Assembly: GCF_024397895.1 (NCBI RefSeq)
Contig: NZ_CP073346.1
Coordinates: forward strand, 2,232,001 to 2,296,000
Length of the DNA: 64,000 nucleotides
Reading direction: 5' to 3'
From: Pseudomonas benzenivorans
GTDB taxonomy: Bacteria; Pseudomonadota; Gammaproteobacteria; Pseudomonadales; Pseudomonadaceae
Shown here: piece by piece, positions 29,189 to 41,709 of the stretch
Layout: each line of letters begins with the position of its first letter
How positions within the stretch are numbered: position 1 is the first letter of the stretch
Position numbers and translations under genes: made by a program
The notes under the pieces: model-generated
The model's database searches: none
Seen by the model: only the letters and a program-made list of their open reading frames with translations
Told to the model about the DNA's origin: nothing

Positions 29189-30796
29189 ATGGGCTGGAGT
29201 CGACAAGTGTACAAAAAAACCGCACATGGCCTAATCACCGGCTGTCTGCTGCTCGCTGCAGCCGGCGCCCACGGCGCCGGCGCGGAACTGACCGACACCC
29301 TCCGCCAGACCCTCGAACAACGCCCGGATGCCTGCGCCCCAGGCCTGGCCGCCAGCGAGTTGGCGCCACTCGCCCCGCTCCACGCCCTCTACGCTGGTCA
29401 GGCCTTCACCCCACTCTGGCAGGATTCCGCCCGACGAGCGGCACTGCTGAACGAGCTGGGGCACCTGCTCGACGACGGTCTCGACCCCAGCGACTACCCG
29501 CTCGACTGGCCCGTCCAGGGTGCCAGCGCACCGGTTCAGCGGCGGGTCTGCGCCGACCTGCTGATCAGCCGCAGCTACCTGCAGGCGCTCCAGCACCTGG
29601 CCCAGGGACGCCTGCCGCAGGAGTCGTTCGAGCCGTTCTGGCGCGCGCCGCAGAGCGCGTCGCCAACTTCCCGCCCGAGCCTGCTCAACCTGGCCTGGCG
29701 TGGCCTGGATGCCCCCGCGGCGGCCTTCGCCGCAGCGCGGCCCAGCCTGCCGCAATACCAGGCGCTACGCCGTGCCTACGCCGAACGCCGGCGCCAGCCC
29801 CTGAAACGATGGGCGCCCATTCCACCCGGGCGCCTGCTGCGCCCGGGCGTGCGTGACGACCGGGTGGTGTTGCTGGCCGCGCGCCTGGCCGTCAGTGGCG
29901 ATCTGAGCGAGCGCCCGCAGGGCGACGCCCGCTTGTACGAACCCTCTCTGCTGGCTGCGGTGCAGCGCTTTCAAAAGCGCCACGGCCTGCAGGCCGACGG
30001 ACTGGTCGGCCCGGATACCCTGGAAGCCCTGAACACCCCCGCCCGCGCCCGCCTCGGCCAGCTGCGGGTGAACCTGGAACGCTGGCGCTGGCTGGCCGGC
30101 GACATCGAGGGGGAAACCCTGCTGGTGGACATCGCCGGCGGCCTGCTGAGCTACTACCGCGACCAGCAGCTGCGCTGGCAGGGCCGCACCGTGGTTGGTC
30201 GAGCCGACCGGCAAACGCCACAGCTCAAGTCGCTGGTCAGCCGTCTGACACTCAACCCCACCTGGACCGTGCCGCCAACCATCCTGCGCGAAGACAAGCT
30301 GCCGGAAATCCTCCGCGATCCGACCTATCTGGAGCGCGAGCAGTTGCGCGTGCTCGACTATGACGGCCAGCCGCTCGACCCCGCCGGCATCGACTGGGAA
30401 AACCCGGGAAGAATCATCCTGCGCCAGGACGCCGGGCCGGATAACCCCCTGGGCCAGCTGGCCATCCGTTTCCCCAATCCCTTCTCGGTGTACCTGCACG
30501 ACACCCCCAGCCAGCACCTGTTCGCCAAGTCGCCGCGGGCCTTCAGCTCCGGCTGCGTGCGCATCGAAGGCATCCTGGAGCTGCTACAGTCACTGCTGCC
30601 GGCCGAGGATTGCGCAGAGATCGATCGCCGCCTGGCCAGCAAGCGCACCCAGAACTACCCCATCAGGCGACGCCTGCCGATCGTCATGGCCTACTGGACC
30701 GCGCATGTGAACCCGGACGGCGCGCTGATTCTGCGCAACGACATCTATGCCCGCGATGCCCGGCTGCTCGCCGCGCTGGAAAAGCCTGGGCACTGA
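29189..30796 (+). CDS. YcbB/LdtD-type L,D-transpeptidase
   Basis: This 535-residue periplasmic enzyme has a signal peptide (about 1-32), a scaffold domain, a PG_binding_1 domain (about 250-290, [20 protein letters not shown]), and a YkuD catalytic domain. The catalytic motif is SSGCVRI with Cys456, and a His lies in [12 protein letters not shown]. This architecture matches E. coli YcbB, which makes 3-3 crosslinks in peptidoglycan. The start at 29189 lacks a strong ribosome-binding site. A GTG at 29207 is an alternative that would still keep the hydrophobic signal segment. Confidence 0.88.
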   Translation: MGWSRQVYKKTAHGLITGCLLLAAAGAHGAGAELTDTLRQTLEQRPDACAPGLAASELAPLAPLHALYAGQAFTPLWQDSARRAALLNELGHLLDDGLDPSDYPLDWPVQGASAPVQRRVCADLLISRSYLQALQHLAQGRLPQESFEPFWRAPQSASPTSRPSLLNLAWRGLDAPAAAFAAARPSLPQYQALRRAYAERRRQPLKRWAPIPPGRLLRPGVRDDRVVLLAARLAVSGDLSERPQGDARLYEPSLLAAVQRFQKRHGLQADGLVGPDTLEALNTPARARLGQLRVNLERWRWLAGDIEGETLLVDIAGGLLSYYRDQQLRWQGRTVVGRADRQTPQLKSLVSRLTLNPTWTVPPTILREDKLPEILRDPTYLEREQLRVLDYDGQPLDPAGIDWENPGRIILRQDAGPDNPLGQLAIRFPNPFSVYLHDTPSQHLFAKSPRAFSSGCVRIEGILELLQSLLPAEDCAEIDRRLASKRTQNYPIRRRLPIVMAYWTAHVNPDGALILRNDIYARDARLLAALEKPGH

Positions 30797-30884
30797 ATCA
30801 CAGCTCGGCCTGGCGCTCCGGCAAAGCAGCGGCTATAGGCATACAATCGCCCCCGATTCGTACAGCACAAGGAACAAGCGCTTA

Positions 30885-31805
30885 ATGGAAATCGGCAGTG
30901 TCATCTTTCTCTTCGTCGGCCTCGCCGTGGCCGTGGTCTTCATGGGCTTCAAGGTGGTACCCCAGGGCTCCCAGTGGACGGTGGAGCGCTTCGGTCGCTA
31001 CACCAACACGCTCAAACCCGGCCTGAACATCATCGTCCCGGTGATGGACCGCATCGGCCGCAAGCTCAGCGTGATGGAGACCGTGCTGGATATCGAGCCG
31101 CAGGAGGTGATCACCTCCGACAACGCCACCGTGCAGATCGACGCGGTGTGCTTCTTCCAGGTGATCAACGCGGCCCAGGCCGCCTACGAGGTGAACGACC
31201 TCGAACATGCGATCCGCAACCTGGTGATGACCAATATCCGCACCGTGCTCGGCTCCCTGGAGCTGGACGCCATGCTCAGCCAGCGCGACGCGATCAACGA
31301 GCGCCTGCTCAAGACCGTGGACGAGGCCACCGCGCCCTGGGGCATCAAGATCACCCGCATCGAAATCAAGGACATCACCCCGCCGGCCGACCTGATGGCG
31401 GCCATGTCCGGGCAGATGAAGGCCGAGCGCATCAAGCGCGCGCAGATCCTCGAGGCCGAGGGCCTGCGCCAGGCCGCCATCCTCACTGCCGAAGGCAAGA
31501 AACAGGCGCAGATCCTCGAGGCCGAAGGTGAGCGCCAGGCCGCCTTTCTGGAAGCCGAGGCTCGCGAACGGGCGGCCGGCGCCGAAGCCGAGGCGACCCG
31601 CGTGGTATCCGACGCCATCGCCAGCGGCAACGTGCAGGCGATAAATTACTTCGTTGCACAGAAGTACGTCGATGCCCTTGGCCAGCTGGCCAGCGCCAAC
31701 AACAGCAAGGTGATCCTGATGCCCCTGGAGGCCAGCCAGGTGATAGGCGCCGTGGGCGGCATCGGCGAGATCGTCCGGGCCACCTTCGCCGAGCAGAAGG
31801 GCTAA
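30885..31805 (+). CDS. SPFH/Band 7 membrane protein, QmcA-like
   Basis: This 306-residue protein has one N-terminal transmembrane helix (about 3-23) and an SPFH domain starting at [21 protein letters not shown] long Ala/Glu-rich coiled coil (about 180-245) has repeated ILEAEG and AEGKKQAQ units. This is the stomatin/QmcA type of membrane-organising scaffold. It pairs with the NfeD-like gene that starts 3 bases after its stop, the common partner arrangement. The start at 30885 is set by the AAGGAACAAGCGCTTA leader. Confidence 0.92.
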   Translation: MEIGSVIFLFVGLAVAVVFMGFKVVPQGSQWTVERFGRYTNTLKPGLNIIVPVMDRIGRKLSVMETVLDIEPQEVITSDNATVQIDAVCFFQVINAAQAAYEVNDLEHAIRNLVMTNIRTVLGSLELDAMLSQRDAINERLLKTVDEATAPWGIKITRIEIKDITPPADLMAAMSGQMKAERIKRAQILEAEGLRQAAILTAEGKKQAQILEAEGERQAAFLEAEARERAAGAEAEATRVVSDAIASGNVQAINYFVAQKYVDALGQLASANNSKVILMPLEASQVIGAVGGIGEIVRATFAEQKG

Positions 31806-31808
31806 GCC

Positions 31809-32258
31809 ATGTGGGACTACCTGCAGCACCTGTCGTTCTGGGACTGGCTGGCCGTCGGCACCCTGCTGCTGATTCTCGAGGTGTTCGGCGCCGGCGGCTA
31901 CCTGCTGTGGATCGGCATGGCCGCCGCCGCGGTCGGCATCCTGACCTACCTGTTTCCCGCCCTGCCCTGGGCCCTGCAGTTCCTGTTGCTCGGCCTGTTT
32001 TCGGTGCTCAGCGCAGTGCTCTGGTGGCGACGCCAACGCACTGCGGCCAAGCCCTCCGATCAACCCGGCCTGAACGATCGCGGCAGCGAACTGCTGGGCC
32101 GGCAGTTCGTCCTGCATGAGGGGATCAGCGGCGGGCGCGGCAAGATCAAGGCCGGCGACTCGCTGTGGCTGGTCAGCGGTCCGGACCTGCCGGCCGGCAG
32201 TCGGGTCAAGGTGGTGGGCCAGGAAGGCGTCTTGCTCAAGGTCGAAGCGGCAGCATAA
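31809..32258 (+). CDS. NfeD-family membrane protein
   Basis: This 149-residue protein has two or three membrane segments (about 13-32, 34-50, 55-75) followed by an OB-fold domain (about 90-149, NDRGSELLGRQFVLHEGI and GSRVKVVGQEGVLLKVEA). Short NfeD proteins act with SPFH partners in membrane quality control or microdomains. It is in an operon with the QmcA-like gene. Confidence 0.9.
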   Translation: MWDYLQHLSFWDWLAVGTLLLILEVFGAGGYLLWIGMAAAAVGILTYLFPALPWALQFLLLGLFSVLSAVLWWRRQRTAAKPSDQPGLNDRGSELLGRQFVLHEGISGGRGKIKAGDSLWLVSGPDLPAGSRVKVVGQEGVLLKVEAAA

Positions 32259-32349
32259 GCCCCGCAGCCCGTGCATTCGGTCGCCTCACCGGAACCCCGC
32301 AGGCGCTCGACGACTCTGAGCAGTATCAGCCCACCGAGGAGTCACCGCC

Positions 32350-32655
32350 ATGCGTCGCTTCAGCCTGCCCCTCCTAGCGGTTCTGTCCCTGGCCGCCATG
32401 CCGGCCTTCGCCGAGACGACTTGGCGCGACATCCTCTCGTCCGGGGCGACCACCGCCTCGACCTACCTGACCTTCAAGGACAAGAAGCTCGTCGTCCCCG
32501 CTCAGGACGACGCCAGCAGCTTTATCGCCAGCGCCGGGCAGATTCGCGGCCCCTACCTGGAGGCGGCGTTGCAGCAACTGCGCCGCGAGCACCCGGACCT
32601 GCAGGCCAGTGACCTGGAGCTGGCCGCCGCCATACTCGCGAGCGAGCCGCGCTAA
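32350..32655 (+). CDS. Small secreted DUF2388 protein
   Basis: This 101-residue protein has a signal peptide (about 1-21, ending AFA). The mature part contains SSGATTASTYLTFKDKKL and SSFIASAGQIRGPYLEAAL, the pattern of the Pseudomonas DUF2388 family. Function is unknown. AGGAG sits ahead of the ATG at 32350. A strong bidirectional hairpin follows. Confidence 0.82.
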   Translation: MRRFSLPLLAVLSLAAMPAFAETTWRDILSSGATTASTYLTFKDKKLVVPAQDDASSFIASAGQIRGPYLEAALQQLRREHPDLQASDLELAAAILASEPR

Positions 32656-32671
32656 GCCCGTAGCAACTTTA

Positions 32672-32707
32672 GGAAAAGCACGAGGCCGCCCACGGGCGGC
32701 CTCGTGC
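32672..32707 (-). terminator. Bidirectional terminator between the DUF2388 gene and gcvP
   Basis: GCACGAGGCCGCC (32678-32690) and GGCGGCCTCGTGC (32695-32707) form a perfect 13-base stem with a four-base loop. On the minus strand it is followed by TTTTCC, so it ends gcvP and can also stop plus-strand transcripts. Confidence 0.85.
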
Positions 32708-32719
32708 GTCGACGACCGC

Positions 32720-35596
<2,877 letters not shown>

Positions 35597-35610
35597 GGCC
35601 ATCACTCTGC

Positions 35611-35642
35611 TAAAAATGACAAAGCCTCGACTAGGCGAGGCT
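35611..35642 (-). terminator. Hairpin with T-run between gcvH and gcvP
   Basis: AGCCTCG (35623-35629) and CGAGGCT (35636-35642) form a seven-base stem. On the minus strand it is followed by TTTGTCATTTTTA. It sits after gcvH and before gcvP and could lower gcvP transcript relative to the small carrier protein gene. Confidence 0.55.
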
Positions 35643-35681
35643 CTATCAGCTTAGGAAAAACTCAGAGTTCTGCCCGGACTA

Positions 35682-36071
35682 TTAGGCATCCGCGTCGGCG
35701 TTGGCCTTGTAGCTGGCGGCGTCGAGCAGCTTGTCCAGCTCGCTGACATCGCTCGGCTTGAGCTTGTAGAACCAGCTGCCGTAGGGGTCGCCGTTTACGC
35801 TCTCCGGGCTGTCGGCCAGGGCCTCGTTGATGGCGATCACCTCGCCGCCAATCGGCGAGTAGATGTCGGAAGCAGCCTTGACCGACTCCACCACCCCGGC
35901 TTCCTGGCCGGCGGCGAGGGTCTTGCCGACCTCCGGCAGCTCGATGAAGACCACGTCGCCGAGGGCTTCCTGGGCATGGTCGGAGATACCCACGGTGACG
36001 CTGCCGTCCGCCTCCAGGCGGGCCCATTCGTGGCTGGCGGCGTAACGCAGATCGGCGGGGATAGTACTCAT
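35682..36071 (-). CDS. gcvH: Glycine cleavage system H protein
   Basis: This is the lipoyl carrier protein that shuttles the aminomethyl group between GcvP, GcvT and lipoamide dehydrogenase. The 129-residue product starts [20 protein letters not shown], with the lipoylated lysine K65 in VESVKAASD and [12 protein letters not shown] near the C-terminus. The ATG at 36071 matches the family. It lies 127 bases after gcvT. Confidence 0.96.
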   Translation of the reverse strand: MSTIPADLRYAASHEWARLEADGSVTVGISDHAQEALGDVVFIELPEVGKTLAAGQEAGVVESVKAASDIYSPIGGEVIAINEALADSPESVNGDPYGSWFYKLKPSDVSELDKLLDAASYKANADADA

Positions 36072-36198
36072 GTGTCGTTCCTCATCTGACAGGACGGCGA
36101 CCGCGCCGTCTGGAAAATTTAGCAGGCACTGCTTATCGCGCGGGCCATGCATCCGAAAAATTCGCGCCGGGGCGTGGCGCCCGGCCCGTTGGCAAAGC

Positions 36199-37296
36199 CT
36201 AGATCAAGGCCTTGCCATGGCGCACGAAGGTCGGCTGGACCACCCGCACCGGGTACCACTTGCCGCGGATCTCCACCTCGGCGCGCTCCGCCGTGGCCGC
36301 GGGCACCCGGGCCAGGGCGATGGACTTGTTCAGGGTCGGCGAGAAGCTGCCGCTGGTGATTTCGCCTTCGCCCAGACCCTCGACCCGCACCACCTGGTGG
36401 GCGCGCAGCACGCCGCGCTCCTCCAGCACCAGACCAACCAGCTTGGCCTGGTTGCCGGCTGCACGCTGGGTTTCCAGGGTAGCGCGACCGACGAAGCGGC
36501 GCGCGGCCGGCTCCCAGGCGATGCTCCAGGCCATGTTGGCGGCCAGTGGCGAGACGCTGTCGTCCATGTCCTGACCGTACAGGTTCATGCCCGCTTCCAG
36601 GCGCAGGGTGTCGCGCGCGCCCAGGCCGATCGGCGAGATGCCGGCGCCGACCAGGTCGTTGAAGAACGCCACCGCCTGTTCGGCCGGCAGCATGATCTCC
36701 AGACCGTCCTCACCGGTGTAACCGGTGCGGGCGATAAACCAGTCGCCCTCGGCCAGGCCCTGGAAGGGCTTGAGTTCGTGAATCAGGGCGGCGCGGGCCT
36801 GGGTCACCAGCTCGCAGGCCTTGGCCCGCGCCTGGGGGCCCTGGATGGCCAGCAGGGCCAGCTCGGGACGCTCCTGCAGCTCGACGGCGAAACCACTGCT
36901 CTGCTGACGCATCCAGGCCAGGTCCTTGTCGCGGGTCGCGGCGTTGACCACCAGGCGGTAGGCCGGCTGGCCATCGGCAGCGCCGGCAAGGTAGACGATC
37001 AGGTCGTCGACCACCCCGCCCTGCTCGTTGAGCATGGCGCTGTAGAGCGCCTTGCCCGGCAGCTGCAGGCGCTCGACATCGTTGGCCAGCAGGTGTTGCA
37101 GGTAGGCCTTGGCCTGCTCGCCATGGACATCCACCACGGTCATGTGGGACACGTCGAAGACGCCGCAGTCGCGGCGTACCTGGTGGTGCTCCTCGACTTG
37201 CGAACCGTAGTGCAGCGGCATGTCCCAGCCGCCGAAGTCGACCATCTTGGCCCCCAAGGCGAGGTGCAGGTCGTAAAGAGCTGTGCGCTGTCCCAT
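36199..37296 (-). CDS. gcvT: Glycine cleavage system T protein (aminomethyltransferase)
   Basis: GcvT releases ammonia from aminomethyl-lipoyl-GcvH and makes methylene-tetrahydrofolate. The 365-residue protein starts [20 protein letters not shown] and has [23 protein letters not shown], the folate-binding [17 protein letters not shown], and [18 protein letters not shown]. The ATG at 37296 is preceded by GGAGAT. The longer frame to 37452 has no family similarity. I inspected the 231 bases upstream (37297-37527) and found no convincing glycine riboswitch, only a TACAAT that could be a -10 element. Confidence 0.96.
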   Translation of the reverse strand: MGQRTALYDLHLALGAKMVDFGGWDMPLHYGSQVEEHHQVRRDCGVFDVSHMTVVDVHGEQAKAYLQHLLANDVERLQLPGKALYSAMLNEQGGVVDDLIVYLAGAADGQPAYRLVVNAATRDKDLAWMRQQSSGFAVELQERPELALLAIQGPQARAKACELVTQARAALIHELKPFQGLAEGDWFIARTGYTGEDGLEIMLPAEQAVAFFNDLVGAGISPIGLGARDTLRLEAGMNLYGQDMDDSVSPLAANMAWSIAWEPAARRFVGRATLETQRAAGNQAKLVGLVLEERGVLRAHQVVRVEGLGEGEITSGSFSPTLNKSIALARVPAATAERAEVEIRGKWYPVRVVQPTFVRHGKALI

Positions 37297-37527
37297 AGGT
37301 ATCTCCTTCCGGGCTTGGCGGGGCTGCGAACAGGCGCTGAAATCCGTGCACACCCCATGATCCGGGCGCTTGCAGGGATTCCGCCCTCCCGATGGCAATG
37401 ACCGGTCGCAGCGAATGGCGCGCATTGTAGCCGCAAGGCCGAGGCGGGTCATCTCGGCCGGCAGCTCACTGCTCGGGGCTAAGCAGCAGCGCGCCCGGCC
37501 CGGATCGGACGAGCGGTTGCGCCGGGT

Positions 37528-39144
37528 CTAGCCGATGCGCCGTGCGGAGCGACGAATCAGCAGAATCACCGGCAGCAGGCCGACCAGCACCAGGGTCAGG
37601 GCCGGCAGGGCGGCACGCGCCCACTCGCCTTCGCTGGTCATCTCGAACACCCGCACCGACAGGGTGTCCCAGCCGAACGGGCGCATCAGCAGGGTCGCCG
37701 GCATCTCCTTGAGCACATCGACGAACACCAGCAGCGCCGCCGACAGGGCGCCGGGGACCAGCAGCGGCAGGTAGACCCGCAGGAACAGGCCGACGCCACC
37801 CACACCGAGGCTGCGCGAGGCCTCCGGCAACGACGGGCGGATCCGCGCCAGGCTGTTCTCCAGCGGCCCATAGGCCACCGCCATGAAGCGGATCAGGTAG
37901 GCCAGCAGCAGCGCCGACAGGCTGCCCAGCAGCAGCGGCTGAGGGTCACCGCCGAGCCAGCTGGACAGCGGTATCACCAGGTGGCGGTCCAGATAGCTGA
38001 AGGCCAGCATGATCGCCACCGCCAGCACCGAACCGGGCAGGGCATAACCGAGATTGGCCAGGCCGACCGTCGAACGCATCAATCGGGTCGGCGCCAGGCG
38101 CCGGGAAAACGCCAGCAACAGCGCCACGCTGACGGTGATCAGGGCGGCCAAACCGCCCAGGTAGAGGGTGTGCAGGATCAGCGCACTGTAGCGCTCGTCC
38201 AGATCGAAACGCCCGCGCTGCCAGAACCACACCAGTAGCTGCAGCATCGGGATGACGAAGGCGCAGGCGAAGACCAGCCCGCACCAGGCGCTGGCCAGCA
38301 ACGCCTGGCCGCCCTTGAGGTGGTACAGCGCCTTGCCCCGCGGCCGCTCGTTGCTCGGCCGCACCGCACCGCGGGCGCGGCGCTCGCCGTACAGCGCGAG
38401 CATCACCGCGAACAGCAGCAGGCTGGCCAGCTGGGTGGCGCTGGTCAGGCTGTAGAAGCTGTACCAGGTCTTGTAGATGGCGGTGGTGAAGGTGTCGAAG
38501 TTGAACACCGACACGGCGCCGAAGTCGGCCAGGGTCTCCATGACCGCCAGGGCCAGGCCGGCACCGATAGCCGGCCGCGCCACCGGCAGAGCCACCCGCC
38601 AGAACGCCCGCCAGGGGCTCAGGCCCAGCACCCGCGCCGCCTCCATCAGACCCTTGCCCTGGGCCAGGAAGGCATTGCGCGCCAGCAGGTAGACGTAGGG
38701 GTAGAACACCAGGACCAGAACAACGATCACCCCGCCGGTGGAGCGCACCGGCGGCAGGCGCAGGCCGCTGCCGAACCACTCACGCAGCTGCGTCTGCAGC
38801 GGCCCGGCGAAATCCAGCAGGCCGACGAAAACGAAAGCCAGCACATAGGCGGGAATGGCGAACGGCAGCATCAGCGCCCAGTCCAGCCAGCGCCGTCCGG
38901 GGAACTCGCAGAGACTGGTCAGCCAGGCCAGACTGACCCCGAGCAGGGTCACGCCGACACCCACCCCCAGCACCAGCACCAGGGTGTTGCCGACCAGACG
39001 CAGCAACTGGGTCTGCCACAGGTGAGCCCAGATCTGCCGGTCCACTTCGTGCCAGCTGAACAGCAGCACGCTCAGTGGCAGCAGCACCAGCAGTGCGGCG
39101 GCAAAGGCGATGGGGTACCAGCGACGCTGGGCAGGGTGGGCCAC
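37528..39144 (-). CDS. Ferric-iron ABC transporter permease (FbpB/HitB type)
   Basis: This 538-residue inner-membrane permease is made of two fused, related halves, each about six membrane segments. Binding-protein-transport EAA loops lie in MEAARVLGLSPWRAFWRVAL and LPEASRSLGVGGVGLFLRVY. The start is GTG at 39144, chosen because GAGGA lies six bases upstream and the protein then begins with the family-like AHPAQRRWYP. ATG 39171 has no site. It follows the iron-binding protein gene in the same direction. No ATPase gene is present nearby. Confidence 0.88.
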   Translation of the reverse strand: MAHPAQRRWYPIAFAAALLVLLPLSVLLFSWHEVDRQIWAHLWQTQLLRLVGNTLVLVLGVGVGVTLLGVSLAWLTSLCEFPGRRWLDWALMLPFAIPAYVLAFVFVGLLDFAGPLQTQLREWFGSGLRLPPVRSTGGVIVVLVLVFYPYVYLLARNAFLAQGKGLMEAARVLGLSPWRAFWRVALPVARPAIGAGLALAVMETLADFGAVSVFNFDTFTTAIYKTWYSFYSLTSATQLASLLLFAVMLALYGERRARGAVRPSNERPRGKALYHLKGGQALLASAWCGLVFACAFVIPMLQLLVWFWQRGRFDLDERYSALILHTLYLGGLAALITVSVALLLAFSRRLAPTRLMRSTVGLANLGYALPGSVLAVAIMLAFSYLDRHLVIPLSSWLGGDPQPLLLGSLSALLLAYLIRFMAVAYGPLENSLARIRPSLPEASRSLGVGGVGLFLRVYLPLLVPGALSAALLVFVDVLKEMPATLLMRPFGWDTLSVRVFEMTSEGEWARAALPALTLVLVGLLPVILLIRRSARRIG

Positions 39145-39173
39145 GCAGAATCCTCGAAGCGGAGAAAGCACAA

Positions 39174-39195
39174 CGCCCCGGACTGAGCCGGGGCG
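39174..39195 (-). terminator. Hairpin between the iron-binding protein and permease genes
   Basis: CGCCCCGG and CCGGGGCG form a perfect eight-base stem with a six-base loop. The minus strand continues TTGTGCTTTCTC. Such hairpins after binding-protein genes commonly keep the periplasmic protein more abundant than the permease. Confidence 0.5.
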
Positions 39196-39284
39196 CCGAG
39201 TATAACGGCTAGCAAGCCTGCGGGAAGGCGCCGCGGCCCGGCCTCAGGCCGATTCGCGGCGCAGGCTTGCACCCACGCGGTGGA

Positions 39285-40286
39285 TCAGTTCCAGCCGGCG
39301 CGATCCATCAGCATGGTGGCCTCGGCCTGGCGCTTGCCGGCCACTTCCACCGGCACGCTGTCGGCCTTGAAGCTACCCCAGGCAGCGACTTCCTCGGACG
39401 GGGCGATTTTCGGGTTGGCCGGGAATTCCTGATTCAGGCGGGCGAACATGCTCTGGGCTTCCTCGGTGGTCATCCACTCCAGCAGCTTCTGCGCGGCCTC
39501 AGGATGGGGCGCATGCTTGGTCACACCGGCCCCGGACAGGTTGACGTGCACGCCGCGACCATCCTGGTTCGGCCAGAACAGCTTGGCCTTGATGTCCGGC
39601 TGCTGCTTGTGCAGGCGAACGAAGTAGTAGCTGTTGACGATACCGACGTCGCACTGGCCGGCGTCGATCGCCTTGATCAGCGCGGTGTCGTCGGAGAACA
39701 CGTCGGTGGCCAGGTTGCCCACCCAGCCCTTGATCAGCGCTTCGGTCTTTTCGGCGCCATGGTTTTCGATCAGGGTGGAGGTCAGCGACTGGTTGTACAC
39801 CTTCTTGCTGGTGCGCAGGCACAAGCGGCCTTCCCAGTTCTCGTCGGCCAGGGCCTCGTAGGTGCTCAGCTCACCGTCCTTGACCCGCTCGGTGGAGTAG
39901 ACGACGGTCCGCGCACGCAGCGACAGGCCGGTCCAGCTGTTGGTGCTGGAGCGGTACTGCGACGGGATGTTCTGCTCGATGACGGTCGACTGCACCGGCT
40001 TGAGCACGCCTTCCTGCTCGGCCTGCCAGAGGTTGCCGGCATCCACGGTGATCAACATGTCGGCCGGGGTGTTCTCGCCCTCGGCCTTGAGGCGTGCCAG
40101 CAGCGGCGCTTCCTTGTCGGTGATGAACTTCACCGGCACACCGGTCTTGGCGGTATAGGCGTCGAACACCGGCTTGATCAGCTCGTCGATACGCGCGGAG
40201 TAAACCACCACTTCGTCAGCGGCCTGCACGGCGCCGGCCAGCGCGGTGAGGGTGAGGGCGGCGAACAAACGCTTGCTTACCTGCAT
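39285..40286 (-). CDS. Periplasmic ferric-iron-binding protein (FbpA/HitA/FutA type)
   Basis: This 333-residue protein has a signal peptide (about 1-22, ALAGAVQAA). The mature protein starts [20 protein letters not shown]. It has [20 protein letters not shown], a [20 protein letters not shown] block, and the iron-ligand tyrosine pair in [13 protein letters not shown]. It delivers Fe3+ to the permease encoded downstream. The start at 40286 is fixed by the signal peptide. Its promoter is overlapped by a Fur-like box. Confidence 0.9.
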   Translation of the reverse strand: MQVSKRLFAALTLTALAGAVQAADEVVVYSARIDELIKPVFDAYTAKTGVPVKFITDKEAPLLARLKAEGENTPADMLITVDAGNLWQAEQEGVLKPVQSTVIEQNIPSQYRSSTNSWTGLSLRARTVVYSTERVKDGELSTYEALADENWEGRLCLRTSKKVYNQSLTSTLIENHGAEKTEALIKGWVGNLATDVFSDDTALIKAIDAGQCDVGIVNSYYFVRLHKQQPDIKAKLFWPNQDGRGVHVNLSGAGVTKHAPHPEAAQKLLEWMTTEEAQSMFARLNQEFPANPKIAPSEEVAAWGSFKADSVPVEVAGKRQAEATMLMDRAGWN

Positions 40287-40325
40287 GGGAACTGCCTCTT
40301 GGTCGAAGGTGATGCGAAAGGCCAA

Positions 40326-40354
40326 ATAATAGTGAATAGCATTTAGTTTCTCAA
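40326..40354 (-). promoter_or_regulatory. Promoter of the iron transporter with an overlapping Fur-like box
   Basis: On the minus strand TTGAGA (40354-40349) and TATTAT (40331-40326) are 17 bases apart, a good sigma-70 promoter. Bases 40328-40346, read on the plus strand (AATAGTGAATAGCATTTAG), agree with the 19-base Fur consensus at 11 positions and lie inside the promoter, where Fur would block RNA polymerase. The promoter call is fairly firm; the Fur call is tentative but fits the iron-binding product. Confidence 0.55.
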
Positions 40355-40393
40355 CCATAGATTGTCGGGCAGCGCGGCCGACCGACCGAGCCG

Positions 40394-41611
40394 TCAGGGG
40401 CGAGCCAGCTCGGGCAGGTCGCCGGACAGCCCCAGGGCCTGGCGCACGAACAGCGCCTTGGCCTCCGGCTGGCCGTCGACCCAGTTGAGGCCGGCATTGC
40501 GCAGCCAGCGCAACGGCAACGGGTCGGCCTGGAACAGGCGCTCGAAGCCCTCCATCGCCGCCATCATCGCCAGGTTGTGGGGCATGCGGCGGCGCTCGTA
40601 GCGGCTCAGCACCCGCTCATCGACCAGCCTCTCGCCGCGCGCCTGGGCGCGCTGCAGCACCTCGGCGAGCACCGCGACATCGAGGAAGCCCAGGTTGACC
40701 CCCTGCCCGGCCAGCGGATGGATGCTGTGGGCGGCGTCGCCGATCAGCACCAGGCCGTCCTCCACATAGCGCTTGGCGTGGCGCTGGCGCAGCGGGATGC
40801 ACAGGCGGCGATCGGCGTGCAGCACCGCGCCCAGGCGCTGCTCGAAGGCCTTGCCCAGCGCCCCGCAGAAGGCCTCGTCCGGCAGGTTCATCAGCCGCTC
40901 GGCCTCGGCCGGCACACAGGACCAGACGATGGAGCACCAGTGCTCGTCGGGCCCCGCGTCCAGCGGCAGGAAGGCCAGCGGACCGTCATCGGTGAAGCGC
41001 TGCCAGGCCGTGGCCTGGTGCGGTTCGGCGCAGCGCACGCTGGTGACGATGGCGTGGTGCAGGTAATCCCATTCACGGGTGGCGCAGCCGGCCAGGCGGC
41101 GCACCGCCGAATTGGCGCCGTCGGCCGCCACCAGCAGGGGCGCGCGCAACTCGCGACCGTCCTCCAGCTTCAGCAGCCAGCCGTCGCCGGAGCGGCGCAG
41201 GCGCTCCAGGCGCGCGTTGGCCAGCAGGCCGACCCGGCTGTCGTGCAGGCGCTCGAGCAGGGCATCCTGCACCACCCGGTTCTCGACGATATGGCCGAGG
41301 GTCTCGGCATGCACGCTGGCCGCGCTGAAGTGGATATGGCCGGTGCCGGCACCGTCCCACACCTGCATCTCGCCATAGGCGCTGGTGCGCCGGGCGGTGA
41401 CGCCCGGCCATACGCCGAGACGCTCGAGCACCCGCTGGCTGGCCGCAGAGAGCGCACTGACCCGCGGCTCGAAGGGCGCAGCGCGGTCGAAGGGCACCAC
41501 GCTGAGCGGCCCGCCATCGACCAGCAGAATCTCCAGCCCCGTGTCCTGCAGCGCCAGCGCCAGCGCGCTGCCGACCATACCGGCGCCGACGATGATCAGA
41601 TCCGCATCCAT
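40394..41611 (-). CDS. ubiI: UbiI-type ubiquinone C5 hydroxylase (FAD monooxygenase)
   Basis: This 405-residue FAD monooxygenase of the UbiH/UbiF/UbiI family acts in ubiquinone ring hydroxylation. The Rossmann motif is [18 protein letters not shown], and the second FAD motif is [19 protein letters not shown], the GDAAH form seen in UbiI rather than UbiH. From memory it corresponds to P. aeruginosa PA5221, which does the C5 step. The start is decided by the ribosome-binding site: TAAGGA directly abuts ATG 41617 but is correctly six bases from ATG 41611. It lies next to ubiH, with a 98-base gap. Confidence 0.85.
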   Translation of the reverse strand: MDADLIIVGAGMVGSALALALQDTGLEILLVDGGPLSVVPFDRAAPFEPRVSALSAASQRVLERLGVWPGVTARRTSAYGEMQVWDGAGTGHIHFSAASVHAETLGHIVENRVVQDALLERLHDSRVGLLANARLERLRRSGDGWLLKLEDGRELRAPLLVAADGANSAVRRLAGCATREWDYLHHAIVTSVRCAEPHQATAWQRFTDDGPLAFLPLDAGPDEHWCSIVWSCVPAEAERLMNLPDEAFCGALGKAFEQRLGAVLHADRRLCIPLRQRHAKRYVEDGLVLIGDAAHSIHPLAGQGVNLGFLDVAVLAEVLQRAQARGERLVDERVLSRYERRRMPHNLAMMAAMEGFERLFQADPLPLRWLRNAGLNWVDGQPEAKALFVRQALGLSGDLPELARP

Positions 41612-41709
41612 GTCCATTCCTTAGGCTGCCTGCCGTGTGGGCGGCTTGAGCCGTACGTAGAGAGTGTTGTGCGCCCGGCGCAACCCGCCCGCCTCGCCCA
41701 TGAACCGGC

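Noticed and set aside
37297..37527. Glycine riboswitch upstream of gcvT
   Set aside because: The leader was read on the minus strand. The paired glycine-aptamer signatures were not found, only loose G/A-rich strings.
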